Positions 1-8,687 of a stretch of 60,267 nt of DNA are shown here, piece by piece (position 1 is the first letter of the stretch; every line of letters begins with the position of its first letter). The notes below the pieces were generated by a model. The model was not told the origin of the DNA. It searched no databases and saw nothing but the letters and a program-made list of their open reading frames with translations. Position numbers and translations under genes: made by a program. This DNA comes from Kiritimatiellia bacterium (lineage in GTDB: Bacteria > Verrucomicrobiota > Kiritimatiellia > RFP12 > UBA1067): positions 1 through 60,267 of the forward strand of contig JAFTCL010000036.1 of assembly GCA_017454745.1 (NCBI GenBank), read 5' to 3'.

Positions 1-1
1 C

Positions 2-820
2 GACCCGCTAGGCAACACAACGGTGTACGGATACGACCTGCGCGGCAACAAGACCCACGAGGGCGGCGCGACATACCCCGTCCGCTACGCCTACGACGTC
101 TTCGGCAACAAGGTTGCGATGACCACCTTCCGGGACGAGTCCCAAACCGGCGGCGACGTCACGACCTGGCTCTACGACGAGCCGAGCGGCCTCGTGACCA
201 ACAAGCTCTACGCCGACGGCAAAGGCCCGTCGTATTTATACACGCCAAACGGCAACTTGACCGCCCGCACCTGGGTACGCGGAATCGTCATGGCCTACTC
301 CTACGACGGCTGGAACAGCCTGACGAACACGGCCTACTCCGACGGCACCACGTCGATTTCGCTCTCCTACGACGCGATGGGGCGTCAGGTGTCTGCGACG
401 GACGCGGCGGGGACAACGGCGACCTCGTACAACGCCTTCGGCGACATTGTTTCGGAATCGACGACTGGTCTCTATTCCAGCTCAATCTCTCACATTCGTG
501 ACGGCTACGGGCGCGACCTGGGGCTTTCTATCGGCAACTCCCGCATGAGCATCATCGAGTACGAGGCGGACACCGCGAGGATGAAGCGCACCAGGATGGC
601 GGGCGTGTGGTTCACCTACCACTACCTTCCGGGGACGGATCTCAAAAGCCGCCTCCAGTACGGCGTCGGGCTCGGCGTACTACACCTACGAGCAGGGCCG
701 CGACCTGTTGACGCAGGTTCGGAACCACATCAACGGCGGAGTCATCTCGCAGTACGACTACGTGAACGACGCGTTGGGAAGGCGCGCCGCGATAACCCGC
801 TCGGGCTCGATGATGAGTGA
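2..820 (+). pseudogene. Rhs/YD-repeat protein, 5' part (open at left edge, frameshifted)
   Basis: The frame is open to the left edge, so the gene begins outside the window. It encodes successive YD/Rhs repeats (for example YDLRGNK, YDVFGNK, YDGWNSL, YDAMGRQ), the beta-strand wrap that encapsulates polymorphic toxin tips in Rhs proteins. Rhs-like sequence stops near base 668; the remaining residues to 820 are low-complexity Arg/Gly-rich sequence typical of a wrong frame. The repeat resumes in the +1 frame with GSAYYTYEQGRD from about 669-672. Reading GG instead of GGG at 668-670 joins the two halves perfectly, so there is one extra G. This is either gene decay, phase variation or an assembly indel. 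Identification as Rhs is secure; whether the gene is dead is not. Confidence 0.85.
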
Positions 821-1871
821 GACGAGGACGGACCATTACTATTACAACGACCGCAACGAGTTGACCAATGCCGTAAAGAACGTGACGCTGAACGAATACG
901 CCTACCAGTACGACGACATAGGGAACCGTCTCTCGTCACTCGACCTCGGCACAAACCGCACATATGTCGCCAATGCCCTCAACCAGTACACGAACATCAC
1001 GGAAGTCGCCGACGAGTTCCTGCCGCAGTTCGATGACGATGGTAACCAGACGCTGATAAAGACCGCGACCGGTGTCTGGCAAGTGACGTACAACGGCGAA
1101 AACCGCCCGGTCTCTTGGTCGTGCGGCGCGACGAACATCGTGATGAAGTTCGACCGCACGGGTAGGAGAGTAGAGTATGTCGAGATGGTAAGCGGCGTCA
1201 CCAACGCGCACCACCGCTTCGTGTATGACGGATATGTCTGCATCCAGCGCTTGAACGGGGCCAACAACAACTCCATCGACCTCGTCTTCGGCTGGGATCC
1301 GTCCGAGCCGGTGGCGACCAGCCCGCTAGTCCTCCAGAATTACGGGGAGTACAACCTTTTCTATACGTACGATGGGAACAAGAACGTGTCGGAGCTCGTA
1401 TTCTTCCAGCAGGAGAACGGAATAGCGGCGCACTACGAGTACGCCCCTTTCGGTGCTGTCACGGCGACAAGCAGAAGCACGCCCGTCACGGCGTACGACT
1501 TCCGCGAGTGTAATCCGTTTAGGTTCTCGTCAGAGTATGTTGATGATGTCTTGGGCGTTGTATATTATAACTTCAGGCTTTACAATGATAAATATGGTAG
1601 ATGGCATCAACGCGATCCTTGGGAGGATTTGGATCTGAATACATATGTTTTTGTTGTGAATTCATCACTTTCAGGATTTGATTATTTGGGGTTGACCAGC
1701 GTTAGAAGCGTTAAATCAATACAGTGTATAGTTGGGGCAAAAACCGATGGTTTTTTAGGACCTAAAACGGTTCAAAAAATTAAAGAATACCAAATGTTAC
1801 TAATTAATGCGGGGCTTTTAACTCCTCCAGCGGATGGCCAATGGGGCCAAAAACCGAAGCCGCGCATATAG
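708..1871 (+). pseudogene. Rhs repeat-associated core, middle part of the same gene
   Basis: This continues the gene above in another frame. Homologous sequence starts near 672; the TTG at 708 is only the first start-like codon. It carries YD repeats, then the conserved Rhs core ending NPFRFSSEYVDDVLGVVYYN ... YGRWHQRDP, the border before the variable tip. After about base 1690 the sequence becomes AT-rich and encodes a peptidoglycan-binding-like segment (TDGFLGPKTVQKIKEYQ). The frame ends early at 1871. One more G in the GGGG run at 1843-1846 would continue it as WGPKTEA into the next open frame, completing a second peptidoglycan-binding motif. This is the second G-tract indel in the gene. 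The tip would be a cell-wall-targeting effector; that function is inferred. Confidence 0.8.
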
Positions 1872-2242
1872 CTTCCCAGGGAAAAGAATTGGCAATAAAA
1901 GCAACTCTTACATATTATTGTGCTTGCAAGATTTGTTGCGGCAATAATGCGTCTGGCATAACAGCTGATGGAACTAAATTTACAGAAGGCGTGGTGGCAG
2001 CACCGCGTTCAATACCATTCGGCAGTACAATTACATATACGCTAAAAGGTCAAGAAATCACGCAGACGGTTCACGATAGGGGCGGAAAAATAGTTGTTCC
2101 TACTGATAAATTGTGTCGTTTTGACATTGGAAAACAAGACCATGATGAATGCTTAAAATGTGGTAAAGTGGAAAATATTGATGTGAAATTAAATCTTGCT
2201 ACACATAAAACTGGAGGAAATACGCCATGCGATAACCTTTGA
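1841..2242 (+). pseudogene. Rhs tip with 3D (MltA/DPBB-like) domain, out of frame
   Basis: Probable true C-terminus of the upstream Rhs gene, now separated by a one-base shift. The first residues (GPKTEA) complete a peptidoglycan-binding repeat begun in the other frame. What follows resembles a 3D domain: TLTYYCACKICCG, ASGITADGTKF, then VHDRGGKI and a Cys/Asp-rich end. 3D/double-psi barrel domains occur in lytic transglycosylases and cell-wall proteins, so the tip may be a peptidoglycan hydrolase effector (inference). The ATG at 1841 lies inside the preceding frame and has no good ribosome binding site, which supports a broken fusion over an independent gene. The DNA is AT-rich compared with the Rhs core, as expected for an exchangeable tip. 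Confidence 0.6.
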
Positions 2243-2291
2243 TACAGCAATAGTGCCTTTGTGTTCACTTCTTTATGGGGAGGTCATATTC

Positions 2292-2888
2292 ATGAGGAAT
2301 ACTTTATCTTGCGCCGCAATCATAGGTCTTCTAGTCTCAATACTGACTCTTGAAGGTTGTAGCATAGCGATACCCAAGAGTCAGTATGAGATAATAGAGA
2401 AGTTTCATTGGAATGAAATCGGTGAGTATTCTCTTTCTGAAGTAGAATCTTGGCAAACCTTTCATTTTTCGAACAAATATTCGGATATAGTTATTGAAGT
2501 TGGAGAACCTTGGGGGCCACATCATATGGTTTCAGTTTATTCTTGTGGAGATATTGTGGGTGATGATAATCTTGCTATGCCATATCATGCACACGGATGT
2601 CCGTGGAATGTTATTGCTTGCATACCCACAAAACAAACTGTGTCAGAAGTGCGAATCTTTCCTATCCGTAATACATCATTGCTTATGAGACTTGATATTT
2701 CCAATTTATTGATTGTCGACAATGGACAAATTTGCCCAGCTACATATAAAAGTGGCATTATCAAACTCTCTGTATGTCAAGTTGACGGGGACATTTGGTC
2801 TTGGGTGTATGAACATCCTATATTACAGCGACGAAGACTATGTAATGGAAGCGATGAGTTAACAAAAAAGTTTCATCACCAAAACTAG
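2292..2888 (+). CDS. Predicted lipoprotein, possible Rhs cognate immunity protein
   Basis: This 198-residue protein has a lipoprotein signal: MRNTLSC, a hydrophobic stretch, then LTLEGC with Cys at the expected lipidation site. I chose ATG 2292 because GGGGAGG lies just upstream (2277-2283) and the signal peptide starts there; an in-frame ATG at 2196 would bury it. The mature part has several Cys (SCGD, HGCPWN, CIP, ICP) and no motif I recognise. It directly follows the tip of an Rhs gene and shares its AT-rich composition. In Rhs systems this is the usual place for an immunity gene, and a periplasmic lipoprotein would fit a cell-wall-acting toxin. That role is position-based inference. Confidence 0.55.
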   Translation: MRNTLSCAAIIGLLVSILTLEGCSIAIPKSQYEIIEKFHWNEIGEYSLSEVESWQTFHFSNKYSDIVIEVGEPWGPHHMVSVYSCGDIVGDDNLAMPYHAHGCPWNVIACIPTKQTVSEVRIFPIRNTSLLMRLDISNLLIVDNGQICPATYKSGIIKLSVCQVDGDIWSWVYEHPILQRRRLCNGSDELTKKFHHQN

Positions 2889-3002
2889 TAGCGTAGAAAG
2901 GTATAAGAGATCCGCCAGCGCTATCGTGTGAATATTCATGGTGTCCCGTTTCATGATAGGTTGACAATTTTTTAACCCTACGCGATTGTTGGCAATATTG
3001 CA

Positions 3003-4637
3003 TTGACCCGCCAGAACGGATTTGGTAGGATATTGGTGTTGTTGGCGGGTGTCAACAAGAGGGTATTACGGGATTTGGTCATGGAACCGGCGGTTTACGT
3101 ATTATTCAATGCTTACGGTTACAACGCGAGGAGCGAGCTTATTTCCTTTGCCCGAACGGGAGGGTCGCCGTCCCTGGCGACCGAACACGAATACGCCTAC
3201 GACCCCATCGGAAACCGCACATCTTCCTCTGACCTCGGCACGACACGCGCCTACACCGCCAACAGCCTCAACCAGTACACCGAGATCTCCACCCTCCGCG
3301 TCTCCGCGCCTCCGCGTGAGATTTTTACACCGCAGTTTGACGATGACGGAAACCAGACGCTAATCCGAACCAAGACAGGCATCTGGTCCGTCACCTACAA
3401 CGGCGAGAACCGCCCCGTCTTCTGGTCTTGCGGTGAGACCAACATCGTGATGTCCTTCGACCGTATGGGGCGGCGGGTGTCGTACACGGAAACCGTCGGT
3501 GTCACCACCAACGCCCACCGCACCTTCGTTTACGACAACTATTTGCAAATCGCCGACAACAGCGGCAGCCGCTATGTCTGGGATCCGACCGAACCCGTCG
3601 CCACCCGCCCATTGGCGTGGCTGCATGGCGGCGGCGCTTACTACTACACCCATGACGGCAACAAGAACGTCTCGGAACTGGTGGATGACGATGGAATCGT
3701 CACCGCCCATTACGAATACGCCCCGTTCGGAGATGTGACGGTTGCCGCCGGGGATCTCGCTTTCGACAATCCATTCCGCTTCTCAAGCGAATACTCCGAT
3801 GACACATTGGGTCTGGTGTATTACAACTACCGTCATTATGACCCGGTGACAGGGAGGTGGATTAGACGTGATCCAATTGAAGATGATAATGGGATAGGTG
3901 CGTATCTTTTTTGTTATAATTTTAAATTTTTGTTTGATGTCTTGGGTACATCTCCAAAGGCTCAACCAATTGGCACATCCCCAACAGTAAATGAAAAAGG
4001 AGTCCTTTGGTTTGCTGTTGCTTTTGACGGTGTGGATCTTAATAAGACGTTGTATGTTGTTAAGCACATTAAAATTGACCTTCGTGATTGTGAAAGCGGA
4101 AAACAACTCCTGTACGATGGCAAAGAATGGATAGAAGAGGTGTCTTTATCGCGTATTTATTCTAATGTACGATTTGTTATGCTTGACGGAAATAAACCTA
4201 TGTCGTCACTTGTCCAGATTTCTCCACCAGGGGAAAAGAACTGTAGGTATGGTAAAATAGAATTTTCTTCCGATTTTTTCCTAAACAAATCGCCACATTT
4301 TTCACCCAAAGGTAAACAATTTTCCTCGGATACAAATCCCAAATCTTGGTTTACCTACTTTGGGGATGACGCTACTGGAAATCATAGAGGAAGTGTCTCC
4401 AATTATCAGGGAGGAATGCCTCCAAAATACTCGAATTCCAACGCTTTCGCCACATTAAATATGGAAGCGGTCTATTCGTGTGGTAAAGAAATGCCAAGCA
4501 TGACGGTTCATGCTAACGGCGACTGGATTCCTTATGGAACACAACGTCTTAACGATAATAACGAGTTGCGTGGACCGACAGGATCGTCCGATGCGGATTG
4601 GTGGATTAACGGAACGAAATTTGTCTTTGGCGAATGA
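3003..4637 (+). CDS. Orphan Rhs core with alternative C-terminal tip
   Basis: 544 residues from a doubtful TTG start. The first ~40 residues are not Rhs-like; YD-repeat sequence starts near FNAYGYNARSELI and runs parallel to the upstream Rhs gene (NQYTEIS, QFDDDGNQTLI, VTYNGENRPV, DGNKNVSELV). It reaches the same core border (NPFRFSSEYSDDTLGLVYYN ... GRWIRRDP) and then diverges into an AT-rich tip of about 240 residues with no motif I recognise, ending DWWINGTKFVFGE. A short core plus a different tip behind a main Rhs gene is the classic orphan or silent-cassette arrangement, allowing tip exchange by recombination. It lacks most of the Rhs wrap, so it is probably not functional by itself. The core contains an in-frame tandem octamer insertion (see 3293-3318). 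Confidence 0.75.
   Translation: MTRQNGFGRILVLLAGVNKRVLRDLVMEPAVYVLFNAYGYNARSELISFARTGGSPSLATEHEYAYDPIGNRTSSSDLGTTRAYTANSLNQYTEISTLRVSAPPREIFTPQFDDDGNQTLIRTKTGIWSVTYNGENRPVFWSCGETNIVMSFDRMGRRVSYTETVGVTTNAHRTFVYDNYLQIADNSGSRYVWDPTEPVATRPLAWLHGGGAYYYTHDGNKNVSELVDDDGIVTAHYEYAPFGDVTVAAGDLAFDNPFRFSSEYSDDTLGLVYYNYRHYDPVTGRWIRRDPIEDDNGIGAYLFCYNFKFLFDVLGTSPKAQPIGTSPTVNEKGVLWFAVAFDGVDLNKTLYVVKHIKIDLRDCESGKQLLYDGKEWIEEVSLSRIYSNVRFVMLDGNKPMSSLVQISPPGEKNCRYGKIEFSSDFFLNKSPHFSPKGKQFSSDTNPKSWFTYFGDDATGNHRGSVSNYQGGMPPKYSNSNAFATLNMEAVYSCGKEMPSMTVHANGDWIPYGTQRLNDNNELRGPTGSSDADWWINGTKFVFGE
3293..3318 (+). repeat. In-frame tandem octamer insertion in Rhs core
   Basis: Three near-identical octamers, CTCCGCGT, CTCCGCGC and CTCCGCGT, followed by GAGATTTTT. 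They encode LRVSAPPRE, which interrupts NQYTEIS...FTPQFDDDG. The corresponding stretch in the first Rhs gene (NQYTNITEVADEFLPQFDDDG) is shorter and lacks it. This looks like invasion of a coding region by a short repeat that keeps the frame. Confidence 0.55.
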
Positions 4638-4654
4638 TATTTACGGAGGTGGCT

Positions 4655-5812
4655 GTGGCAAAAATTAAAGCGTGTTTGGTGAAACTTTCTTTTATAACGG
4701 TAACTTTTGCGGCATTCCCACCTTTTTTAAGCAATTCGTTTGCCGACTGCGAAAACGACTTTTCGTACAAATATGTCAGCGACTTTAAATATCCCTCCTA
4801 TTACCATCGGGTATCACCCGAGAAACAGAAAATGCTTGCTGATAGGCGACGGGGAGTATATGCCGTTGAATTACGCGACATGGACTCTTGGTTCACACTC
4901 CCCGGCGGTTTCCCTAAAAGGCTTTTGGTGGACGTTACCACCGAAGGCACGGCTAGGATGTGCTTTGAAGATTACGATGGGCAGATTGTGAGTTGTCGTG
5001 AACTCCTAAATGGCAAACTTAGTGACGAGAGTATCTATTGGGGGGATACCGGGCACGGTGTGTCCGCACGGTATGGCATAATACGTGATGTTATGCCTAT
5101 GCTTATAAGCCCGCATAAAAGGCAGATTACATTAGTTTTAAAACGCCAAGATAAATGTGCCGAATTGCAGAACGTTCGTTTGTTGCCGACAATATGGCAA
5201 CTGTGCAGTATTAACGATGAGGCTGAAGATATTTTCAGTAGGGTTTGCGAGGAAGATGATGATGCCGTTACCGCCCGCGCATGTGCTAAAAGTGGCACTT
5301 GTCCGGTACCATGCAAAATGGTTGCCTGTTATGTTACTGGAATGGGTTGCCATGATGCCGACAAAAAGGAGTGTACAGTTGACCTAAGGCCTCGTTACAT
5401 CGTCCTTAAAAACAACGGTGGTTTTTATCGAATTGTCGGCAACAAAGATGATGCTTTCAGTAATGAATTTTATCTTCTTTTTGAGTGGTGGCGTGAATTT
5501 AACAGTGCCGTTCATTGTGATGACACAGATATCTTTTATGCGGTTCGCCGTGACAGCATAGCGCGAGTACTTATCCCCTTTAGCTTGTCTCGCTGTTTGG
5601 ATCAAATGATAATTACCCCTGAATATTTTAAACAGATTCATGGGAAAGGGATGCCATCGCAGGATAAATTAGTCGGGGACAAAATAGATGTATTATTGCG
5701 TGAACCGGGGAAGATGTTTAGCAAAACTGAATACGTTAGGATACAGAACACGCCGCAAAACAAAGAATTGAGACACCGGCTGGACGCCGCCACAGATCCG
5801 GGAAAGAGGTAA
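4655..5812 (+). CDS. Exported Cys-rich protein of unknown function
   Basis: I do not recognise this 385-residue protein. The GTG at 4655 gives a clear Sec signal (MAKIKACLVKLSFITVTFAA ... SFADC) and is preceded by GGAGGT at 4645-4650. The in-frame ATG at 4634 would overlap the Rhs stop by 4 bases but adds residues before the signal. The mature protein has many Cys, including a cluster (CAKSGTCPVPCKMVACYVTG MGC, spaced here), suggesting disulfides outside the cytoplasm. It follows the orphan Rhs gene almost without gap and shares its AT-rich composition. It may be a partner or immunity protein of the orphan tip (inference from position only). Confidence 0.6.
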   Translation: MAKIKACLVKLSFITVTFAAFPPFLSNSFADCENDFSYKYVSDFKYPSYYHRVSPEKQKMLADRRRGVYAVELRDMDSWFTLPGGFPKRLLVDVTTEGTARMCFEDYDGQIVSCRELLNGKLSDESIYWGDTGHGVSARYGIIRDVMPMLISPHKRQITLVLKRQDKCAELQNVRLLPTIWQLCSINDEAEDIFSRVCEEDDDAVTARACAKSGTCPVPCKMVACYVTGMGCHDADKKECTVDLRPRYIVLKNNGGFYRIVGNKDDAFSNEFYLLFEWWREFNSAVHCDDTDIFYAVRRDSIARVLIPFSLSRCLDQMIITPEYFKQIHGKGMPSQDKLVGDKIDVLLREPGKMFSKTEYVRIQNTPQNKELRHRLDAATDPGKR

Positions 5813-5816
5813 TGTT

Positions 5817-6479
5817 ATGAATCGCCATCGGTTAAGTGTTTTAATCTCCTTTGTTGTGTTTGCGGAGATCGCGCTAACAGTTGCAATGGTTGCGAACGAA
5901 TCCATTTTAAACAATGGAATCACTGTTGTCGTTAATGACGCAAGAATAATTTACAGTTCGGTATCAAAAAACGGCGGTGTAAATTCGATGCCCGATTCAT
6001 TCGTAGACTCGTCCAATTATGTTTGTTGCCTTTTGGCCACAAACTCAAATTTCGAACGATGCGATTATTGGTGTTTTGCGACACATGTTCCTGACAATGC
6101 TAATGATAATTTTCCGGTTATGTTTACATCGAACATAAACCCGGCCTTGCTACTACAATTTTGGGATGGGACAACCGATGGCGAGAAAATAATCCCATTA
6201 GGGAAATCAAGCGGAGCGTTAAGTTTGCCATTGCTCAAAGACAGAGCGGCTATAATTATTCGCAAAACCGGGGCGATACAGGTTATTAAGGCTAAAAACC
6301 TGTCATTAAAAACGTTGTACAACCGTGCACCATTCCACTTGGATAATGAGATTGAGTATTTGACCCCAAAAGGAAGGGTTAGGGGGCGTAAAACCTTATG
6401 GAAAGAGCAGGCCGCGCAGAATATGGTTTGTCCGTTTGACAGTTTGACGGTTGATTTAGCCGCTAGTCGAACCAGTTGA
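5817..6479 (+). CDS. Membrane-anchored or exported hypothetical protein
   Basis: 220 residues, ATG four bases after the previous stop, so probably co-transcribed. The N-terminus has one hydrophobic segment (LSVLISFVVFAEIALTVAMV) that could be an uncleaved anchor. The rest is soluble, with DNFPVMFTSNINP, LLLQFWDG and KTGAIQVIKAKNLSLKTLYN. The C-terminal half faintly recalls pseudopilin-like proteins of PVC bacteria, but there is no prepilin peptidase site (no GFTLxE), so I do not assign it. It is the last gene of the Rhs island and is followed directly by heptamer repeats. Confidence 0.5.
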   Translation: MNRHRLSVLISFVVFAEIALTVAMVANESILNNGITVVVNDARIIYSSVSKNGGVNSMPDSFVDSSNYVCCLLATNSNFERCDYWCFATHVPDNANDNFPVMFTSNINPALLLQFWDGTTDGEKIIPLGKSSGALSLPLLKDRAAIIIRKTGAIQVIKAKNLSLKTLYNRAPFHLDNEIEYLTPKGRVRGRKTLWKEQAAQNMVCPFDSLTVDLAASRTS

Positions 6480-6490
6480 CCTAGTCATAG

Positions 6491-6580
6491 GACTTCAGAC
6501 CTCGGACATAATACATCCGGCCCCTAACGACTAATCCCTAATCCCTAACGACTAACCGCTAACGACTAACGACTAAATTA
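6491..6580. repeat. Heptamer repeat array A (Rhs island/ftsH junction)
   Basis: Two adjoining period-7 blocks. 6491-6518 holds GACNTCR-type heptads (GACTTCA, GACCTCG, then degenerating). 6525-6573 holds exactly seven heptads: TAACGAC four times, TAATCCC twice and TAACCGC once, with a degenerate eighth unit to 6580. No ORF covers them. The 19 bases from 6491 differ at one position from 55485-55503 in the cas operon, so this belongs to a dispersed family. Confidence 0.85.
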
Positions 6581-6644
6581 CTTTTCCATTTTTGCGCTTT
6601 TTGCATTGCCCGAAACCACGCGAAATAGTATCATATATCCTTAT

Positions 6645-8687
6645 ATGTCAGACGAGAACCAGAATTATCAAAAAGACCCCGGACCGCCGGACGAAAAACC
6701 GGACGGGGAGGAGCAACCGAACCTGCGGCGCACTGCCCACCAATCGGAGCATCCGGGCCGCCGAAATCCCGTTACCGCGTGGGCCGCGGTGGCGCTGGTG
6801 TCCGTTTTTCTGCTTGGACTTTTCTTCTACAAGCCGGGCAAGGATGATTCCGTGCTGGACCAGCTGGCGTTCCGCAAAATGATCGAGGCGGGCGAGGTCA
6901 AGAAGGTCGAGCTGGTGCGGGATTCTGACGGCGAGACCTATCTGCGCGGAATCAAGAAGGGCAAGCCCGAAACGCCCTTCCGGGTAAACGTGATGCCGTC
7001 GGACAATCTGGAGAAGTTCCTGCTCGAAAAGAATGTTACCTGCCCGCTGGTTTACAACAACAACATGTTCGGTTCCTTCATGCGCGAGATCCTGTGGATA
7101 CTGATCCCGTTCGGGATTCTGTATTTCCTCTTTTTCCGCATGATCCGCGGCTCCAACATGGGCGCTTCCGAGTTTGGCAAGAGCCGCGCCCGGTTGCTCC
7201 AGCAGGACAAGAAGAAGGTGACTTTCGCGGACGTGGCGGGGGTGAAGGAGGCCAAGGAAGAGGTCTCCGAGATGGTGGATTTCCTGAAAGACCCCAAGAA
7301 ATTCCAGCGGCTGGGGGGCAAAATCCCGAAGGGGGTGCTGCTGATGGGGCCGCCCGGCACGGGAAAAACTCTGTTGGCAAAGGCGATCGCCGGCGAGGCC
7401 GGGGTTCCGTTTTTCAGCATCAGCGGGTCGGATTTCGTGGAAATGTTCGTGGGCGTCGGCGCGTCTCGGGTGCGCGACATGTTTGAACAGGGCAAGAAAA
7501 ACGCCCCTTGCATCATCTTTATCGACGAGATCGACGCGGTGGGGCGGAGCCGTTTTTCCGGTATCGGCGGCGGGCACGACGAACGGGAGCAGACGCTTAA
7601 CGCGATGTTGGTGGAGATGGACGGGTTCGAGGGGGCCAGCGGAGTTATTGTGATCGCGGCGACCAACCGCCCGGACGTGCTCGACCCGGCGTTGCTGCGT
7701 CCGGGCCGCTTTGACCGTCAGGTGATGGTTGACCTGCCGACGGTGGAGGGGCGCGAGGAGATCCTCAAGATTCATTCCGCCAAAGTGCCCTTGGACGACG
7801 ATGTTGACCTGTCGCGCATTGCCCGCGGCACGGGTGGTTTTTCCGGAGCGGATTTGGCCAACCTTATGAACGAGGCGGCGCTGACCGCGGCCCGGCGCAA
7901 CCAGCGCAAGGTGCACCACTCCGATTTGGAGGAGGCCCGCGACAAGGTACGGTGGGGGCGCGAGCGCAAGAGTCTGGTGATGGACGACGAGGAGCGCCAG
8001 AGCACCGCCTGGCACGAGGCCGGTCACGCGATATTGCAGGTGCTGTGCGAGCATTGCGACCCGTTGCACAAGGTTACGATAATTCCGCGCGGACGGGCGC
8101 TTGGCCTTACCGCCAGCCTGCCGGAGAAGGACGTTTTCAACTACTCGCGCAAGCAGATGCAGGATTTGATGGTGGTCTGCTGCGGCGGGCGCATCGGCGA
8201 GGAGCTGTTCACCCACGATTACTCGACCGGCGCGGCGGCGGACATTAAACAGGCCACCGATCTGGCCCGCCAGATGGTCTGCCGCTACGGCATGACGGAA
8301 GAGTTCGGTTTCCAGGCTTTCGGCACCAACGAGGAGACGCTTTTTGTAGGGCGTGAGCTGACCCGCAGCCAATCCTACAGCGAGGACACCTCGCGGCGGA
8401 TCGACGAGGTGGTCAGCAAAATGCTGGCCGAGGCCTACCGGCGGGCGGAGGAGATTATCAACGCCAACCGCGACAAGCTTGAACTGCTTGTTAAGGCGTT
8501 GCTGGAGTACGAGACGCTGGACGGGCGCGAGGCGGAAGAGTTGATCAAGAACGGGGTGATGCCGGAACGCAAAATCCCGCCCAAGGTTGAGCCGGAGACG
8601 GCTCCCGCCGGAGACGCGGCGGATGCGGGCGAGACGGCGGAAGCGGCAAAGACGGAACCGGTTGAGCATGAAGTGGAAACTCCCTAA
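6645..8687 (+). CDS. ftsH: ATP-dependent zinc metalloprotease FtsH
   Basis: A 680-residue membrane AAA+ protease that extracts and degrades misfolded and regulatory membrane and cytosolic proteins. Visible features are two membrane segments (near residues 44-62 and 146-166), Walker A GPPGTGKT at 235-242, Walker B IIFIDEID, the second region of homology with [19 protein letters not shown], and the zinc site HEAGH at 457-461. Start: ATG 6645 (MSDENQN); an in-frame TTG at 6606 is less likely. The N-terminus has an unusual acidic, Pro-rich extension before the first membrane segment. It is the first gene of a tightly packed + strand run; folP starts inside its last codons. Length fits the family. 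Confidence 0.97.
   Translation: MSDENQNYQKDPGPPDEKPDGEEQPNLRRTAHQSEHPGRRNPVTAWAAVALVSVFLLGLFFYKPGKDDSVLDQLAFRKMIEAGEVKKVELVRDSDGETYLRGIKKGKPETPFRVNVMPSDNLEKFLLEKNVTCPLVYNNNMFGSFMREILWILIPFGILYFLFFRMIRGSNMGASEFGKSRARLLQQDKKKVTFADVAGVKEAKEEVSEMVDFLKDPKKFQRLGGKIPKGVLLMGPPGTGKTLLAKAIAGEAGVPFFSISGSDFVEMFVGVGASRVRDMFEQGKKNAPCIIFIDEIDAVGRSRFSGIGGGHDEREQTLNAMLVEMDGFEGASGVIVIAATNRPDVLDPALLRPGRFDRQVMVDLPTVEGREEILKIHSAKVPLDDDVDLSRIARGTGGFSGADLANLMNEAALTAARRNQRKVHHSDLEEARDKVRWGRERKSLVMDDEERQSTAWHEAGHAILQVLCEHCDPLHKVTIIPRGRALGLTASLPEKDVFNYSRKQMQDLMVVCCGGRIGEELFTHDYSTGAAADIKQATDLARQMVCRYGMTEEFGFQAFGTNEETLFVGRELTRSQSYSEDTSRRIDEVVSKMLAEAYRRAEEIINANRDKLELLVKALLEYETLDGREAEELIKNGVMPERKIPPKVEPETAPAGDAADAGETAEAAKTEPVEHEVETP

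Noticed and set aside
2818..3003. Minus-strand frame with HETGH, resembling a zinc protease motif
   Set aside because: Only 61 residues, partly opposite the lipoprotein, with no ribosome binding site or further family sequence. One HExxH match is expected by chance; at most an Rhs tip remnant.
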